Shown: positions 44,847-52,473 of the stretch, piece by piece
Numbering within the stretch: the stretch's first letter is position 1
Layout of the letters: each line of letters begins with the position of its first letter
Source: Candidatus Methylomirabilota bacterium
GTDB lineage: Bacteria; Methylomirabilota; Methylomirabilia; Rokubacteriales; CSP1-6
Assembly: GCA_035764725.1 (NCBI GenBank)
Contig: DASTYT010000019.1
Location: 38,679 to 102,678 of the forward strand
Direction of reading: 5' to 3'
DNA length: 64,000 bases
Translations under genes and position numbers: made by a program
The notes under the pieces: generated by a model
The model's database searches: none
What the model saw: the letters and a program-made list of their open reading frames with translations, nothing else
What the model was told of the DNA's origin: nothing

Positions 44847-45886
44847 CGGGTGCGGCGGCAGGCGGCAAGATGATGAAGGCGCAGTTCTATCAGGGCGCGC
44901 GGCGTTTCGTCCCCGGCACCGCGCCCGTGCCGACGGCCGGCCCGGGCGAGGCCTTGCTGCGCGTGCGGCGCGTGGGCATCTGCGGCACCGACCTGCACAT
45001 CTACGAGGGGCACCTGGACGCGCGGGTGGGCAAGGGCCGCGTGATCGGGCACGAGACCTTCGCGGAGGTCGTGGAGGCGCCGACGGGCGCGGCGGTGCGC
45101 GCGGGCGACCGTGTCGTCGTCAATCCCGTTGTTTCCTGCGGCGAATGCCGGGCCTGCAAGATGGGCGCGTCCTATGTCTGCTACAACCTGAAGGTCCGCG
45201 GCGTGGACGTGGACGGCGGCATGCGCGAGCTGTACCCGGTGCCGGTGGACCGGCTCCTGAAGGTCCCGGACGCGCTCAGCGACGACCACGCCGCCCTCAT
45301 CGAGCCCCTCGCCGTCGCGACCCATGACGTCAACCGCGCCCAGGTCAAGCCCGGCGACTCGGTGCTGGTCTTCGGTGGGGGCCCCATCGGCGCCCTCATC
45401 GCCATGGTGTGCCGGCACCGGGGGGCGCGCGTCGCCGTGGCCGAGATCAATCCCTTCCGCGTCGAGATGCTGAGGGGCCTGGGTCTCGAAGTCGTGGGGC
45501 CGGACCGTGACGTCATGAAGTTCGTCCCCGAGTGGACGAACGGCGAGGGCGTGGACGTGGCCTTCGAGGTGACGGGCAATCCCAAGGCCGTCCGCCTCAT
45601 GACGGACGTGGTACGCGTCTGGGGTACGATCAGCATCGTCGCGATCCACTCGGAGCCGATGCCGGTGAACCTTTTGGCGATGTTCTCCCGCGAGCTCAAC
45701 ATGCACGCGAGCCGGCTCTACACCTGGGAGGCGTGGGAAGAGGCGATCCGCCTCGGCGCCACCGGCGCGGTGACGCTGGGTCCGCTCGTCAGCAAGAAGA
45801 TCCCGCTCGAGGCGCTCGGCGAGGGCATGGAGCAGGCCCTCAAGGGCGGCCCCGTGATGAAGGTGCTGATCGACCTCACGCAGTAG
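44843..45886 (+). CDS. Zinc-dependent medium-chain alcohol dehydrogenase
   Basis: 347 residues. Catalytic zinc: Cys in VGICGTDLHIYEG, His-Glu in VIGHETFAEV, and Glu in IEPLAVATHDV. Structural zinc: the four cysteines in CGECRACKMGASYVC. NAD-binding Rossmann VLVFGGGPIGALIA. AGGGAGGCACGG precedes the ATG, which overlaps the CoA-transferase stop. Close in pattern to threonine/sorbitol dehydrogenase-like MDRs. Oxidises a secondary alcohol, perhaps a hydroxylated pathway intermediate. Confidence 0.92.
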   Translation: MTGAAAGGKMMKAQFYQGARRFVPGTAPVPTAGPGEALLRVRRVGICGTDLHIYEGHLDARVGKGRVIGHETFAEVVEAPTGAAVRAGDRVVVNPVVSCGECRACKMGASYVCYNLKVRGVDVDGGMRELYPVPVDRLLKVPDALSDDHAALIEPLAVATHDVNRAQVKPGDSVLVFGGGPIGALIAMVCRHRGARVAVAEINPFRVEMLRGLGLEVVGPDRDVMKFVPEWTNGEGVDVAFEVTGNPKAVRLMTDVVRVWGTISIVAIHSEPMPVNLLAMFSRELNMHASRLYTWEAWEEAIRLGATGAVTLGPLVSKKIPLEALGEGMEQALKGGPVMKVLIDLTQ

Positions 45887-45889
45887 CGG

Positions 45890-47092
45890 ATGTCCGGCGC
45901 CGCAGGCAATCGAATGTCGGGGCCTTTCCCCACCGAGCGCGCGGCCAAACGGGCAGCGCTGCTCGCGGCGGTGGAGTCGATCCGCAGCGTGGTCGCCGCG
46001 GGCGGCGAGGAAGCCGAGCGTCTCCACACGCTCCCGTCGGCGACCATCCAGGCGCTCTGCGACTCGGGCCTTCTCTCCATGAAGGTGCCCGAGACTCTCG
46101 GCGGCGCCGAGGCGGACCCCGTCACCCAGCTCGAGGTGCTGGAAGCACTCACGCGGGTCGAGGCCTCCGCGGGCTGGTGCCTCATGGTTGCTACGACCGC
46201 GGTGGGGCTGCCAGCCGGCTTCCTTCCCGATGCCGCCGTCGGCAAGATCCTCGCGGGCGGGCGCGTGCCACCCGCCGCCGTGGCCATCATGCCCACCGGC
46301 GTCGCCACGCCGGTGGACGGCGGCTATCGGCTGACCGGGCGCTGGCCGTTCGCGAGCGGCGTCCCCCACGCGGAGTGGCTCACCGCCGGATGCTGGGTGC
46401 GGCGCGACGCGACCGACCCGGGCACGCGGTACATCATGGTCTTCCCCGCCGCGTCGGCCATGCTCCATGACAACTGGCGTGTGGCGGGGCTCGAGGGCAC
46501 CGGCAGCAACGACTTCTCGGTCACCGATCTCTTCGTTCCCGACGATTTCGCCTGGAACCCCGCCACCACGCCGCCCCGGCGCGGCGGCGCGCTGTTCCGG
46601 CTGGGCATGCCGGCCTTCGTGGCGTACGAGCACGTCGCCTTCGCCGTCGGGGTGGCACGGCGGGCCATCGACGCCGCCCTCGAGCTGGCGCAGTCCAAGC
46701 GGCGCGGGATGAATGCGCCCGCCGCCCTCTCGGAGCGCGCCCGCTTCCACGCCGTGCTGGGCCAGGGCGAGATGCGCGTCCGCGCGGCGCGGGCGGGGGC
46801 CATCGAGCTGTTCGAGGCGGCATGGAGCGACGCGCTCGCGGGCCGCACGCCCGACCGGCGCCGCCAGGCCGAGCTGCGCAGCGCGGCGGTGCACGCCACC
46901 GAGGTGGCGGCCGAGGTGGTGACCGCTCTCTTCCGCGCGGCGGGCGGCAGCGCCCTCTACCGCACCGGGGTCCTGCAGCGCTGCCTGCGCGACATTAACG
47001 CCGGCGCCCAGCACTTCATGGTGTCGGACTCGGCTTACGAGCGCCTGGGGCAGATGATGCTGGGCGTGCCCGACGTGGACCCCATGGGATGA
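45890..47092 (+). CDS. ACAD-fold flavin monooxygenase/dehydrogenase (HsaA/DszC-like)
   Basis: 400 residues with the ACAD fold but a group D flavin-hydroxylase flavour: LHTLPSATIQALCDSGLLSMKVPETLGG, ASAGWCLMVATTAVGL, WPFASGVPHAEWLTAGCWV and VAGLEGTGSNDFSVTDLFVPD match HsaA/HpaB-type proteins rather than true dehydrogenases. Such enzymes use reduced FMN/FAD and O2 to hydroxylate aromatic or N-containing substrates. A flavin reductase partner is not adjacent. It starts 3 nt after the ADH stop. Its stop overlaps the next gene by 4 nt. Confidence 0.82.
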   Translation: MSGAAGNRMSGPFPTERAAKRAALLAAVESIRSVVAAGGEEAERLHTLPSATIQALCDSGLLSMKVPETLGGAEADPVTQLEVLEALTRVEASAGWCLMVATTAVGLPAGFLPDAAVGKILAGGRVPPAAVAIMPTGVATPVDGGYRLTGRWPFASGVPHAEWLTAGCWVRRDATDPGTRYIMVFPAASAMLHDNWRVAGLEGTGSNDFSVTDLFVPDDFAWNPATTPPRRGGALFRLGMPAFVAYEHVAFAVGVARRAIDAALELAQSKRRGMNAPAALSERARFHAVLGQGEMRVRAARAGAIELFEAAWSDALAGRTPDRRRQAELRSAAVHATEVAAEVVTALFRAAGGSALYRTGVLQRCLRDINAGAQHFMVSDSAYERLGQMMLGVPDVDPMG

Positions 47093-47736
47093 CGGGATCT
47101 CGCGCAATGGGCTGGCTGCTCGCGGGCGCGGTCGGGCTCGCCGCGCTGGTCACGCCGACGACCGCGCCTGCTCAGGCTCGGGCGAATCCACCGCTGGCCG
47201 GAGCGGAGCTCCTGGCCGCCCTGCGCGGCGGCGGCTACGTCATCTACTTCCGTCACGCCGATACCGATCACACCCAGAACGATTCACGCATGACCAGCAT
47301 GGCGGACTGCGCCAACCAGCGGAATCTCACCGATGCGGGACGCGAGAATTCCCGCCAGATCGGCGACGCCATCCGGGCGCTCGGGGTGCCCGTCGGCGCG
47401 GTGCTGGCGAGTCCCATGTGCCGCACGGTGGAAACCGCGATGCTGGCATTCGGCCGCGCCGAGAGGAGCATGGCGGTGGTCGAGCGTGGTCCGGTCGCGT
47501 CCACGGGCACCCGGTCCTATACCGCGCTGCGCGCCTTGCTCTCGACACCCGTTCCCGAGGGAAGCAACACGATGGTCGTGGGCCACGGCAACCCGTACTA
47601 CGCGATCGTCGGTCAAGATCACCTGGCGGAGGCCGAGGCGGTGGTGGTCCGGCCCGCGGGCACCAACTTCACCGAGGTCGCGCGCCTGACCCTGACCGGC
47701 TGGCGCGAGCTGGTGACCGCTCCGGCGAGCCGCTGA
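47089..47736 (+). CDS. Exported histidine phosphatase family protein
   Basis: 215 residues. Signal peptide about 1-30 (AMGWLLAGAVGLAALVTPTT...AQA). YVIYFRHADTDH carries the phosphohistidine RH motif; LTDAGRENSRQIG, VLASPMCRTVETA (second Arg/phosphate pocket) and MVVGHGNPYY (second catalytic His) complete the fold. This 'FRHAxTD' subtype is often annotated as a histidine phosphatase of unknown substrate. Translationally coupled by ATGA to the gene before. Periplasmic. Confidence 0.85.
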   Translation: MTGSRAMGWLLAGAVGLAALVTPTTAPAQARANPPLAGAELLAALRGGGYVIYFRHADTDHTQNDSRMTSMADCANQRNLTDAGRENSRQIGDAIRALGVPVGAVLASPMCRTVETAMLAFGRAERSMAVVERGPVASTGTRSYTALRALLSTPVPEGSNTMVVGHGNPYYAIVGQDHLAEAEAVVVRPAGTNFTEVARLTLTGWRELVTAPASR

Positions 47737-47749
47737 CGCGGGCCGCGCG

Positions 47750-48115
47750 CTAGGCCAGCGGCACCAGGGCGGAGAGCCTCGACAAGTTCCCCACCACGCG
47801 CGTGATGTGGCCCTGGCCGGTGAGATCCTCGGCCAGCACCACGTCCCCCGGGCGGATGCGCGCCACCGTGCCGTCGCCCACCTCGATCTCCGCCTCGCCC
47901 GACAGCGTGATCGAGTACTGCCGCCGCGGCGCGCAGTGCCAGGCGAGCACGTAGCCCGGCGGCGCCGTCCGGAACGAGATGCCCTTGGCGGCGAGCATGG
48001 GCGTCCCCTCGCCGTGCGCGCCCTCCGTGTCGGTGAAGGGCCGCATGTCCGGCTTCTCCTCCACGATCCTCGACTGGCCGTCGCTGCCGCTGTAGAGCCT
48101 CCAGAACCTGGACAT
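47750..48115 (-). CDS. Small cupin-domain protein
   Basis: 121 residues. A single cupin barrel: FRTAPPGYVLAWHCAPRRQYSITLSGEAEIEVGDG has an incomplete metal motif (His then Gln/Tyr rather than HxH...E), followed by RIRPGDVVLAEDLTGQGHIT with the second-motif GD and His. It may bind a small ligand or metal weakly. Last gene of the minus-strand DapA-type operon, 12 nt after the thioredoxin-like gene. Function unknown. Confidence 0.78.
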   Translation of the reverse strand: MSRFWRLYSGSDGQSRIVEEKPDMRPFTDTEGAHGEGTPMLAAKGISFRTAPPGYVLAWHCAPRRQYSITLSGEAEIEVGDGTVARIRPGDVVLAEDLTGQGHITRVVGNLSRLSALVPLA

Positions 48116-48127
48116 GTCGTCCCTCCC

Positions 48128-48871
48128 CTAGGATGCGGCGCCGCCGGCGAGCACGCGCTTCTCGTGGAGCGCGCTCAGGATCTCGTCGATCCCCGCCGAC
48201 GCCCAGATGTCGAAGAACGGGGAGCGCTGCATGCCGAGGAACTCGCGGCCGTCCCGCTCCTTCCGCTGCTCCTCGCTCTCGCCCGGACGCGCCGCCTGCT
48301 GATGCCCCCGCACGCGATCCTTGTGGTAGATGGCCGGGTACTCGAAATAGCGGTGCAGTTCCTTCATGTCCTTGGTGTAGATCGCCACCACGGGCAGCGA
48401 GGCCCACTCGCCGCCGTCCTTCACGTTCAGGAACTCGAGCATCATATCGTGGTTGCCGTCGGGATAGGCGGCAGGGTCAGGGCGACGCACGCCCAGGATC
48501 TTCTGGCCATCACGATTGAAGATGCGCAGCTCGAGGCCACCCGCTTCGGCGAGGCGCGCGAGCCAGGGCAGATCGCGGCGGCAGTCGGACGACCAGTCCT
48601 CGGCGATGACGAGAATCTTCGCGGGCCCGTCCGGCTGGGCGGCCAGCCACTTGATGGCGGCGGCCTGATACTCGCTGAGGCGCGCCCGCTCGTAGCGTTC
48701 CCGGAACACCGCGCTGTTGTCCTTCCGGGCCGTCGGCTTCGAGCCGCTGTCGGGGAAATAGCCGCCCCAGGCCTCGCGGGCGAGGTTCTCGGGCGTCCCG
48801 ACGTAGCGCACGTAGTCCTCGAACGTCCTTCCCTTGGCGAACCGCTGGGCGGTGACGACGCTACTGGCCAT
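48128..48871 (-). CDS. Thioredoxin-like fold protein
   Basis: 247 residues. After an N-terminal helical region (RTFEDYVRYVGTPENL), the strand KILVIAEDWSSDCRRDLPWLARLAE resembles the active site of the YbbN/'WCxDC' thioredoxin-like group, with WSSDC instead of WCxxC: only one Cys is kept. SLPVVAIYTKDMKELHRY corresponds to the cis-Pro strand. AAGGAGCGAGC precedes ATG 48871. Likely a cytosolic thiol or chaperone role; a classical disulfide reductase is unlikely with one cysteine. Confidence 0.75.
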   Translation of the reverse strand: MASSVVTAQRFAKGRTFEDYVRYVGTPENLAREAWGGYFPDSGSKPTARKDNSAVFRERYERARLSEYQAAAIKWLAAQPDGPAKILVIAEDWSSDCRRDLPWLARLAEAGGLELRIFNRDGQKILGVRRPDPAAYPDGNHDMMLEFLNVKDGGEWASLPVVAIYTKDMKELHRYFEYPAIYHKDRVRGHQQAARPGESEEQRKERDGREFLGMQRSPFFDIWASAGIDEILSALHEKRVLAGGAAS

Positions 48872-48888
48872 GGAGCTCGCTCCTTCCG

Positions 48889-50268
48889 TCAGACGGGGGA
48901 GGCGGGCGGCCGCTCGCCGACCGGCAAGATGGAGCGCCGGATGTCGGCCTGGACGTCGCGCACGATCCCCTCGGTGAACTCGATCGTGACCTCGTGCCGC
49001 TCCACCTCGAGGTGGCGCACGGACGAGAGCCACCAGAACAGCCGCCGCGTCCGCGGCCGCACACGGCGCCCGCGGTAGACGAGCGTGCGCCGGTCGTGCT
49101 CGCTCGTCGGAAAATGCTCGCCCTCCTCGGCGTTCGGCCCGCACAGGCGCAGCACGTCCTCATAGGTCGTCACGCCGGGTCGAATCTTCGCCAGCGTGTC
49201 CCGCGAGAGCACCACGCCGCTCCTTCGCTCGCGCGGCACCCCGCTGGAGACATGGATGCGCCCGGCCAGTCGCTCCGCGAGGTGGACGGAGGCGCGCCCG
49301 ATCAGCGGCCCGACCGCGTAGCCGAGCACGAGCAGCGTGAGCGGGACCACGACCACCGCGATGGCCTGGGTGCGCGAGAAGTAGCCGTACTGCACGCTGA
49401 GCCGCTGCGGTGTCGCGCCCTCGCCGGTGTCGAGATAGAGCGAGACGACCTCGGTGCTCTCCGCCGTCTCGCTGGTGCTGCGCACGGCGGTGGGCGGCGC
49501 CACCGTGTCGATCTTGAGGTGGTCGGACTCGGCGAAGGTGACCGTCATCTCCGCGGGTGCGTCGCCCAGGCGCAGCACCCGGTCGCGGTGGGCGAGGTAC
49601 ATCCGATGCAGCGGGCGGCCCCGCACCTCGTTGTACGTCATCGAGAAGAGGCGGCGGTCGCCCAGTATCCAGTGCTCGAAGAAGGTCGACCGCTTCGCCT
49701 TCACCGCGGAGAGGCTCGGAATCTCGAGGGTCACGATCCAGTCGGGATCCGTGAGTCGCGGCCAGGCGGGGATACGGATCCAGGTCCCGGGGGCGCTGAG
49801 CCCCTGCGTCCCGCCCGTCTGCACGAAGGTGACGTAGGGGGCTCCGCTCTTCACGGGCTCGCGCCCCTGGACCGGACCCTCGCCGCTGAGCCGGCGCGCC
49901 CGCAGGACGAGGCGGCCCTCGTCGATGACGTCGTAGCGGAGGGCGGTCAGCTGCTCGGCGAGCGCCGGCTCGCGCGCGCCGAGGGTGGGGTCGCCCTTCA
50001 CCTCGCCCGGCCAGAGCAGATAGAGGTCCGGCACCTTGGCGCCGGCCGGGGCCGTGACGCTGAACTGCAGCCGCACCGCCACCGGCCCTTCCTTCGGCGT
50101 GACCGCGGCGCGAATGCTCAGCGGCGCCACCCGCAGCTCCGGCGCCGGCGTCTCCGTGAAGAAGAGCTGCGCCCGCGCCGCCGGCGGCTCCGCAAGAACG
50201 CCGGCGACGGCGAGCGCGCCGATAAGCACACGGAGATGCGCGGCGGATCGCATGGCGAAGGCGATCAT
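48889..50268 (-). CDS. Exported protein with C-terminal SmpA/BamE-like domain, unknown function
   Basis: 459 residues. Signal peptide about 1-34 (LRVLIGALAVAGVLAEPPAARA). Residues 40-295 form a beta-rich periplasmic domain with many WxI/W-rich strands. A membrane segment follows (AIAVVVVPLTLLVLGYAVGPLIG, split over about 305-330). Residues about 350-440 resemble SmpA/BamE-type domains: LAKIRPGVTTYEDVLRLCGPN and TLVYRGRRVRP. No family name is certain. It lies 4 nt after the DapA-type gene and 17 nt before the thioredoxin-like gene. Confidence 0.7.
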   Translation of the reverse strand: MIAFAMRSAAHLRVLIGALAVAGVLAEPPAARAQLFFTETPAPELRVAPLSIRAAVTPKEGPVAVRLQFSVTAPAGAKVPDLYLLWPGEVKGDPTLGAREPALAEQLTALRYDVIDEGRLVLRARRLSGEGPVQGREPVKSGAPYVTFVQTGGTQGLSAPGTWIRIPAWPRLTDPDWIVTLEIPSLSAVKAKRSTFFEHWILGDRRLFSMTYNEVRGRPLHRMYLAHRDRVLRLGDAPAEMTVTFAESDHLKIDTVAPPTAVRSTSETAESTEVVSLYLDTGEGATPQRLSVQYGYFSRTQAIAVVVVPLTLLVLGYAVGPLIGRASVHLAERLAGRIHVSSGVPRERRSGVVLSRDTLAKIRPGVTTYEDVLRLCGPNAEEGEHFPTSEHDRRTLVYRGRRVRPRTRRLFWWLSSVRHLEVERHEVTIEFTEGIVRDVQADIRRSILPVGERPPASPV

Positions 50269-50272
50269 ACCG

Positions 50273-51157
50273 CTAGTCGAGCCCCTTCACCGCCCGGTCG
50301 AGGTCGTCCGCGAGCTCGCCGGAGATCCGGGTGAGCGGCAGCCGGCACTCCGGCGAGGCGATCAGGCCCTGGCGCCAGAGGCAGTGCTTGAGCGGCATCG
50401 GATTGGCCTCGCGGAAGAGCAGCGGGATCAGGCCCTCGAGCGGCGTCCAGCGCGCGAGCGCCCCGCGATGATCGTTGGCGGCCATGCGCGCGTGGACGTC
50501 GAGGAAGCGCTCCGTCTTCACGTGGGCGGAGGCAAGGATGCCGCCGTCGCCGCCGTGAGCCAGCGTGGTGTAAAGCATGCCGTCGTCGCCCGTCATCACC
50601 GCGAACCCCCGCGGCCGGCGCCGCAGGAGATCCAGCGACTGGCCGAGGCTGCCGCTCGAATCCTTCACGCCGACGATGTTGGGCAGCTCGGCGAGGCGAA
50701 GCAGCGTGTCGTTGGCGAGGTTCACGCTCGTCCGGTAGGGAATGTTGTAGATGAGGATCTCGCGATCGGTCGCCTCCGCGATGCGCGTGAAGTGCTCGCG
50801 CATCCCGTCCTGGCTCGGCCGGTTGTAGTAGGGGCAGACGGACACGATGCCCTCGAAGCGGTGGCGCTCGAGCCGCCGGATGGTCTTCAGCACCTTGGCG
50901 GTGGCATTGCCTCCGATGCCGACGAACACCGGCACGCGTCCCGCCACCACGCGCACCGTCGCTTCCACGATGGCCTCGAGCTCGTCGTCGTCCAGGGTGG
51001 GACTCTCTCCGGTCGTACCGACGGGGAAGATCCCGTGCACGCCCTTGCCGAGGTAGTGCTCGATGAGCCGCTCGTAGCCGGCGAGATCCACGGCACCGTC
51101 CCTGAACGGGGTGATGATGGGCAGCCAGATACCCGCGATCTGCGTTCGCCGTGTCAT
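50273..51157 (-). CDS. Dihydrodipicolinate synthase/N-acetylneuraminate lyase family aldolase
   Basis: 294 residues, Schiff-base TIM-barrel aldolase. GVHGIFPVGTTGESPTL carries the carboxylate-binding GTTGE; VSVCPYYNRPSQDGM and LIYNIPYRTSVNL supply the catalytic Tyr residues; NIVGVKDSSGSLG holds the Schiff-base Lys. DapA itself, a sialate lyase or a sugar-acid aldolase are all possible; the neighbours are not lysine-pathway genes, so I leave the symbol blank. The ATG at 51157 follows GGGAGACAGAC. First gene of a four-gene minus-strand operon behind an unusual leader. Confidence 0.92.
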   Translation of the reverse strand: MTRRTQIAGIWLPIITPFRDGAVDLAGYERLIEHYLGKGVHGIFPVGTTGESPTLDDDELEAIVEATVRVVAGRVPVFVGIGGNATAKVLKTIRRLERHRFEGIVSVCPYYNRPSQDGMREHFTRIAEATDREILIYNIPYRTSVNLANDTLLRLAELPNIVGVKDSSGSLGQSLDLLRRRPRGFAVMTGDDGMLYTTLAHGGDGGILASAHVKTERFLDVHARMAANDHRGALARWTPLEGLIPLLFREANPMPLKHCLWRQGLIASPECRLPLTRISGELADDLDRAVKGLD

Positions 51158-51375
51158 GTCTGTCTCCCGTGCGCGTCGTCGCGCGAGGCTCCCGAAACGC
51201 AAAAGGCCCGCGACCGGTGGTCGCGGGCCTCGTGGGTCCGAGAAGGTTGAGGATGCCTGCTGGCCTAGGGCTCTCCTCCGGCGCGCGCCACCGCGGTCGC
51301 TGGGCGTCCCGGATAGGGGGACCCCAGCCGGCTCTTCTGGTCGGCGCGCTTGAACCGTGGAGACATCGTGTTGTT
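51158..51375 (-). promoter_or_regulatory. Structured 5' leader of the DapA-type operon
   Basis: About 215 nt between the promoter and the aldolase ATG. Read on the minus strand it folds into GCUGGG-GUCCC...GGGAC-CCCAGC (11 pairs, one bulge), enclosed by GCGCGCC/GGCGCGC and UCUCC/GGAGA pairs. A GAGGA/UCCUC pairing and the terminator-like hairpin at 51201-51229 follow. It does not match the T-box, lysine, TPP or SRP consensus that I know. An open frame of 33 codons (51265-51366, MSPRFKRADQ...) begins within a few bases of the predicted transcript start and would end before the hairpin. Candidate attenuator or unclassified RNA. Confidence 0.5.
51201..51229 (-). terminator. Intrinsic-terminator-like hairpin in operon leader
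   Basis: GGCCCGCGACC-ACC-GGTCGCGGGCC followed by TTTT on the minus strand: 11 perfect pairs, 3-nt loop and a short U-tract. It lies inside the leader, 44 nt before the aldolase ATG, so it would abort transcription ahead of the operon unless antitermination occurs. Confidence 0.65.
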
Positions 51376-51405
51376 CTTATACGGGCGGGCTCGTTGTCCT
51401 GTCAA
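51376..51405 (-). promoter_or_regulatory. Strong sigma70-type promoter of the DapA-type operon
   Basis: On the minus strand TTGACA (51405-51400) and TATAAG (51381-51376) are separated by 18 bp: a perfect -35 and a five-of-six -10. Predicted start near 51369. It is the best housekeeping promoter seen in the window. Confidence 0.7.
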
Positions 51406-51461
51406 CCTGCTCCGCCGCGGGTCGGCTCCCCGTGGTACAACAACCGAGGCGGAGGCATACC

Positions 51462-52454
51462 ATGATGAACGCCTTCCTCCTCGCGCTCGGCTTCGTGCTC
51501 GTCGCCCTCGGCGTCACGCCGGCGGGGACGCCGGCGCGCGCGGAAGCTCCGGCGGAGGTCCTGGCCATGGGCGTGCCCCGGCCCCTCCAGCTCGCGGTGG
51601 ACGGCCGCGTGCTGCTCGTGCTGAGCCCGGGGCTCCGCGTCGACTCCGCGGGCGAGATCTACCGTGTCCCCCTCGACGGCGAGGCGCCGCTCGATCTTGG
51701 CGGGCAGCCCCGCATCCACATCCCGTTCGCGGCCGATGGCGGGACCACCCTTGGCAGCCTCGCCCTCGATCCGGGAAGCGACACGCTGTACCTGGGAGAG
51801 GAGAACGGCAAGCGGCTCTGGCGTCTGGGCGGTGACGGCCACCTCGCCCTCTACGCCACCGGACTCCGACGGCTTCAAGGCGGCAGCACGCTGGCATTCG
51901 ACGCGACCGGGCGACTTCTCGTCGTCGACTACGCCGACCGAAGCGACGAGCGCGCCACACCCGGCCTCGAGCAGCTCCGCGACGACGACTACCGTGGGCC
52001 GCTCGTATTCCGGATCGAGCTCGATCCCGGCTTCGCACTGCCCCGGCGCGTCGCCAACCTCCTGCCCCTCTGGCCCCGCGCGGTGCGCGGGCGCGCGAGC
52101 GGCGGGCTCCTGCCCTACCTGGTCGCGGTGGCGCCGCTGCCGCGCAACGAGGTGCTGCTCCTCAGCTCCACGGGCGAGATCTACCGCCTGTCGAGCGATG
52201 GCGCGTTCTCGGTGTTCGCCCGGTTGCCGCGAGGCCAGTACAATCGGATCAACATGGTGGCGGGATTGGATGGCACCGTCTACGTGAGCGGCGGCTTCTT
52301 CAGCGGAGCGGTCTTTCGCGTGACGCCGGACGGGACGGTGACGACCATCGCCTCCGGCCTCGTCGACCCCGAGGGCATCGCGCTGGACGCGCGCGGCGTC
52401 CTCTACATCGCCGAGTCCGGCCAGCATCGAATCTTGAAACTTCGCACGCCGTGA
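51462..52454 (+). CDS. Exported beta-propeller (SMP-30/NHL-like) protein
   Basis: 330 residues. GGAGG at 6 nt from ATG 51462 fixes the start. Signal peptide MMNAFLLALGFVLVALGVTP, cleavage near ARAEA. The body is a series of four-stranded propeller blades: GSLALDPGSDTLYLGEENGK, STLAFDATGRLLVVDYADR, GEIYRLSSDGAFSVFARL, GLDGTVYVSGGFF and GLVDPEGIALDARGVLYIAES, split where long. These fit the gluconolactonase/strictosidine-synthase-like superfamily. Enzymatic residues cannot be assigned. Divergent from the DapA-type operon. Confidence 0.8.
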   Translation: MMNAFLLALGFVLVALGVTPAGTPARAEAPAEVLAMGVPRPLQLAVDGRVLLVLSPGLRVDSAGEIYRVPLDGEAPLDLGGQPRIHIPFAADGGTTLGSLALDPGSDTLYLGEENGKRLWRLGGDGHLALYATGLRRLQGGSTLAFDATGRLLVVDYADRSDERATPGLEQLRDDDYRGPLVFRIELDPGFALPRRVANLLPLWPRAVRGRASGGLLPYLVAVAPLPRNEVLLLSSTGEIYRLSSDGAFSVFARLPRGQYNRINMVAGLDGTVYVSGGFFSGAVFRVTPDGTVTTIASGLVDPEGIALDARGVLYIAESGQHRILKLRTP

Positions 52455-52473
52455 GCGGGAGGGGGCGAGATCG

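Noticed and set aside
51340-51366. GGTTCAAGC in the operon leader looked like a tRNA T-loop.
   Set aside because: Flanking bases cannot form a T-stem, and no acceptor or anticodon arm fits.
51158-51375. T-box or lysine riboswitch ahead of the DapA-type gene.
   Set aside because: GGTGGCGCGCGC differs from the T-box GGTGGNACCGCG at several key bases, and the L-box core sequences are absent.
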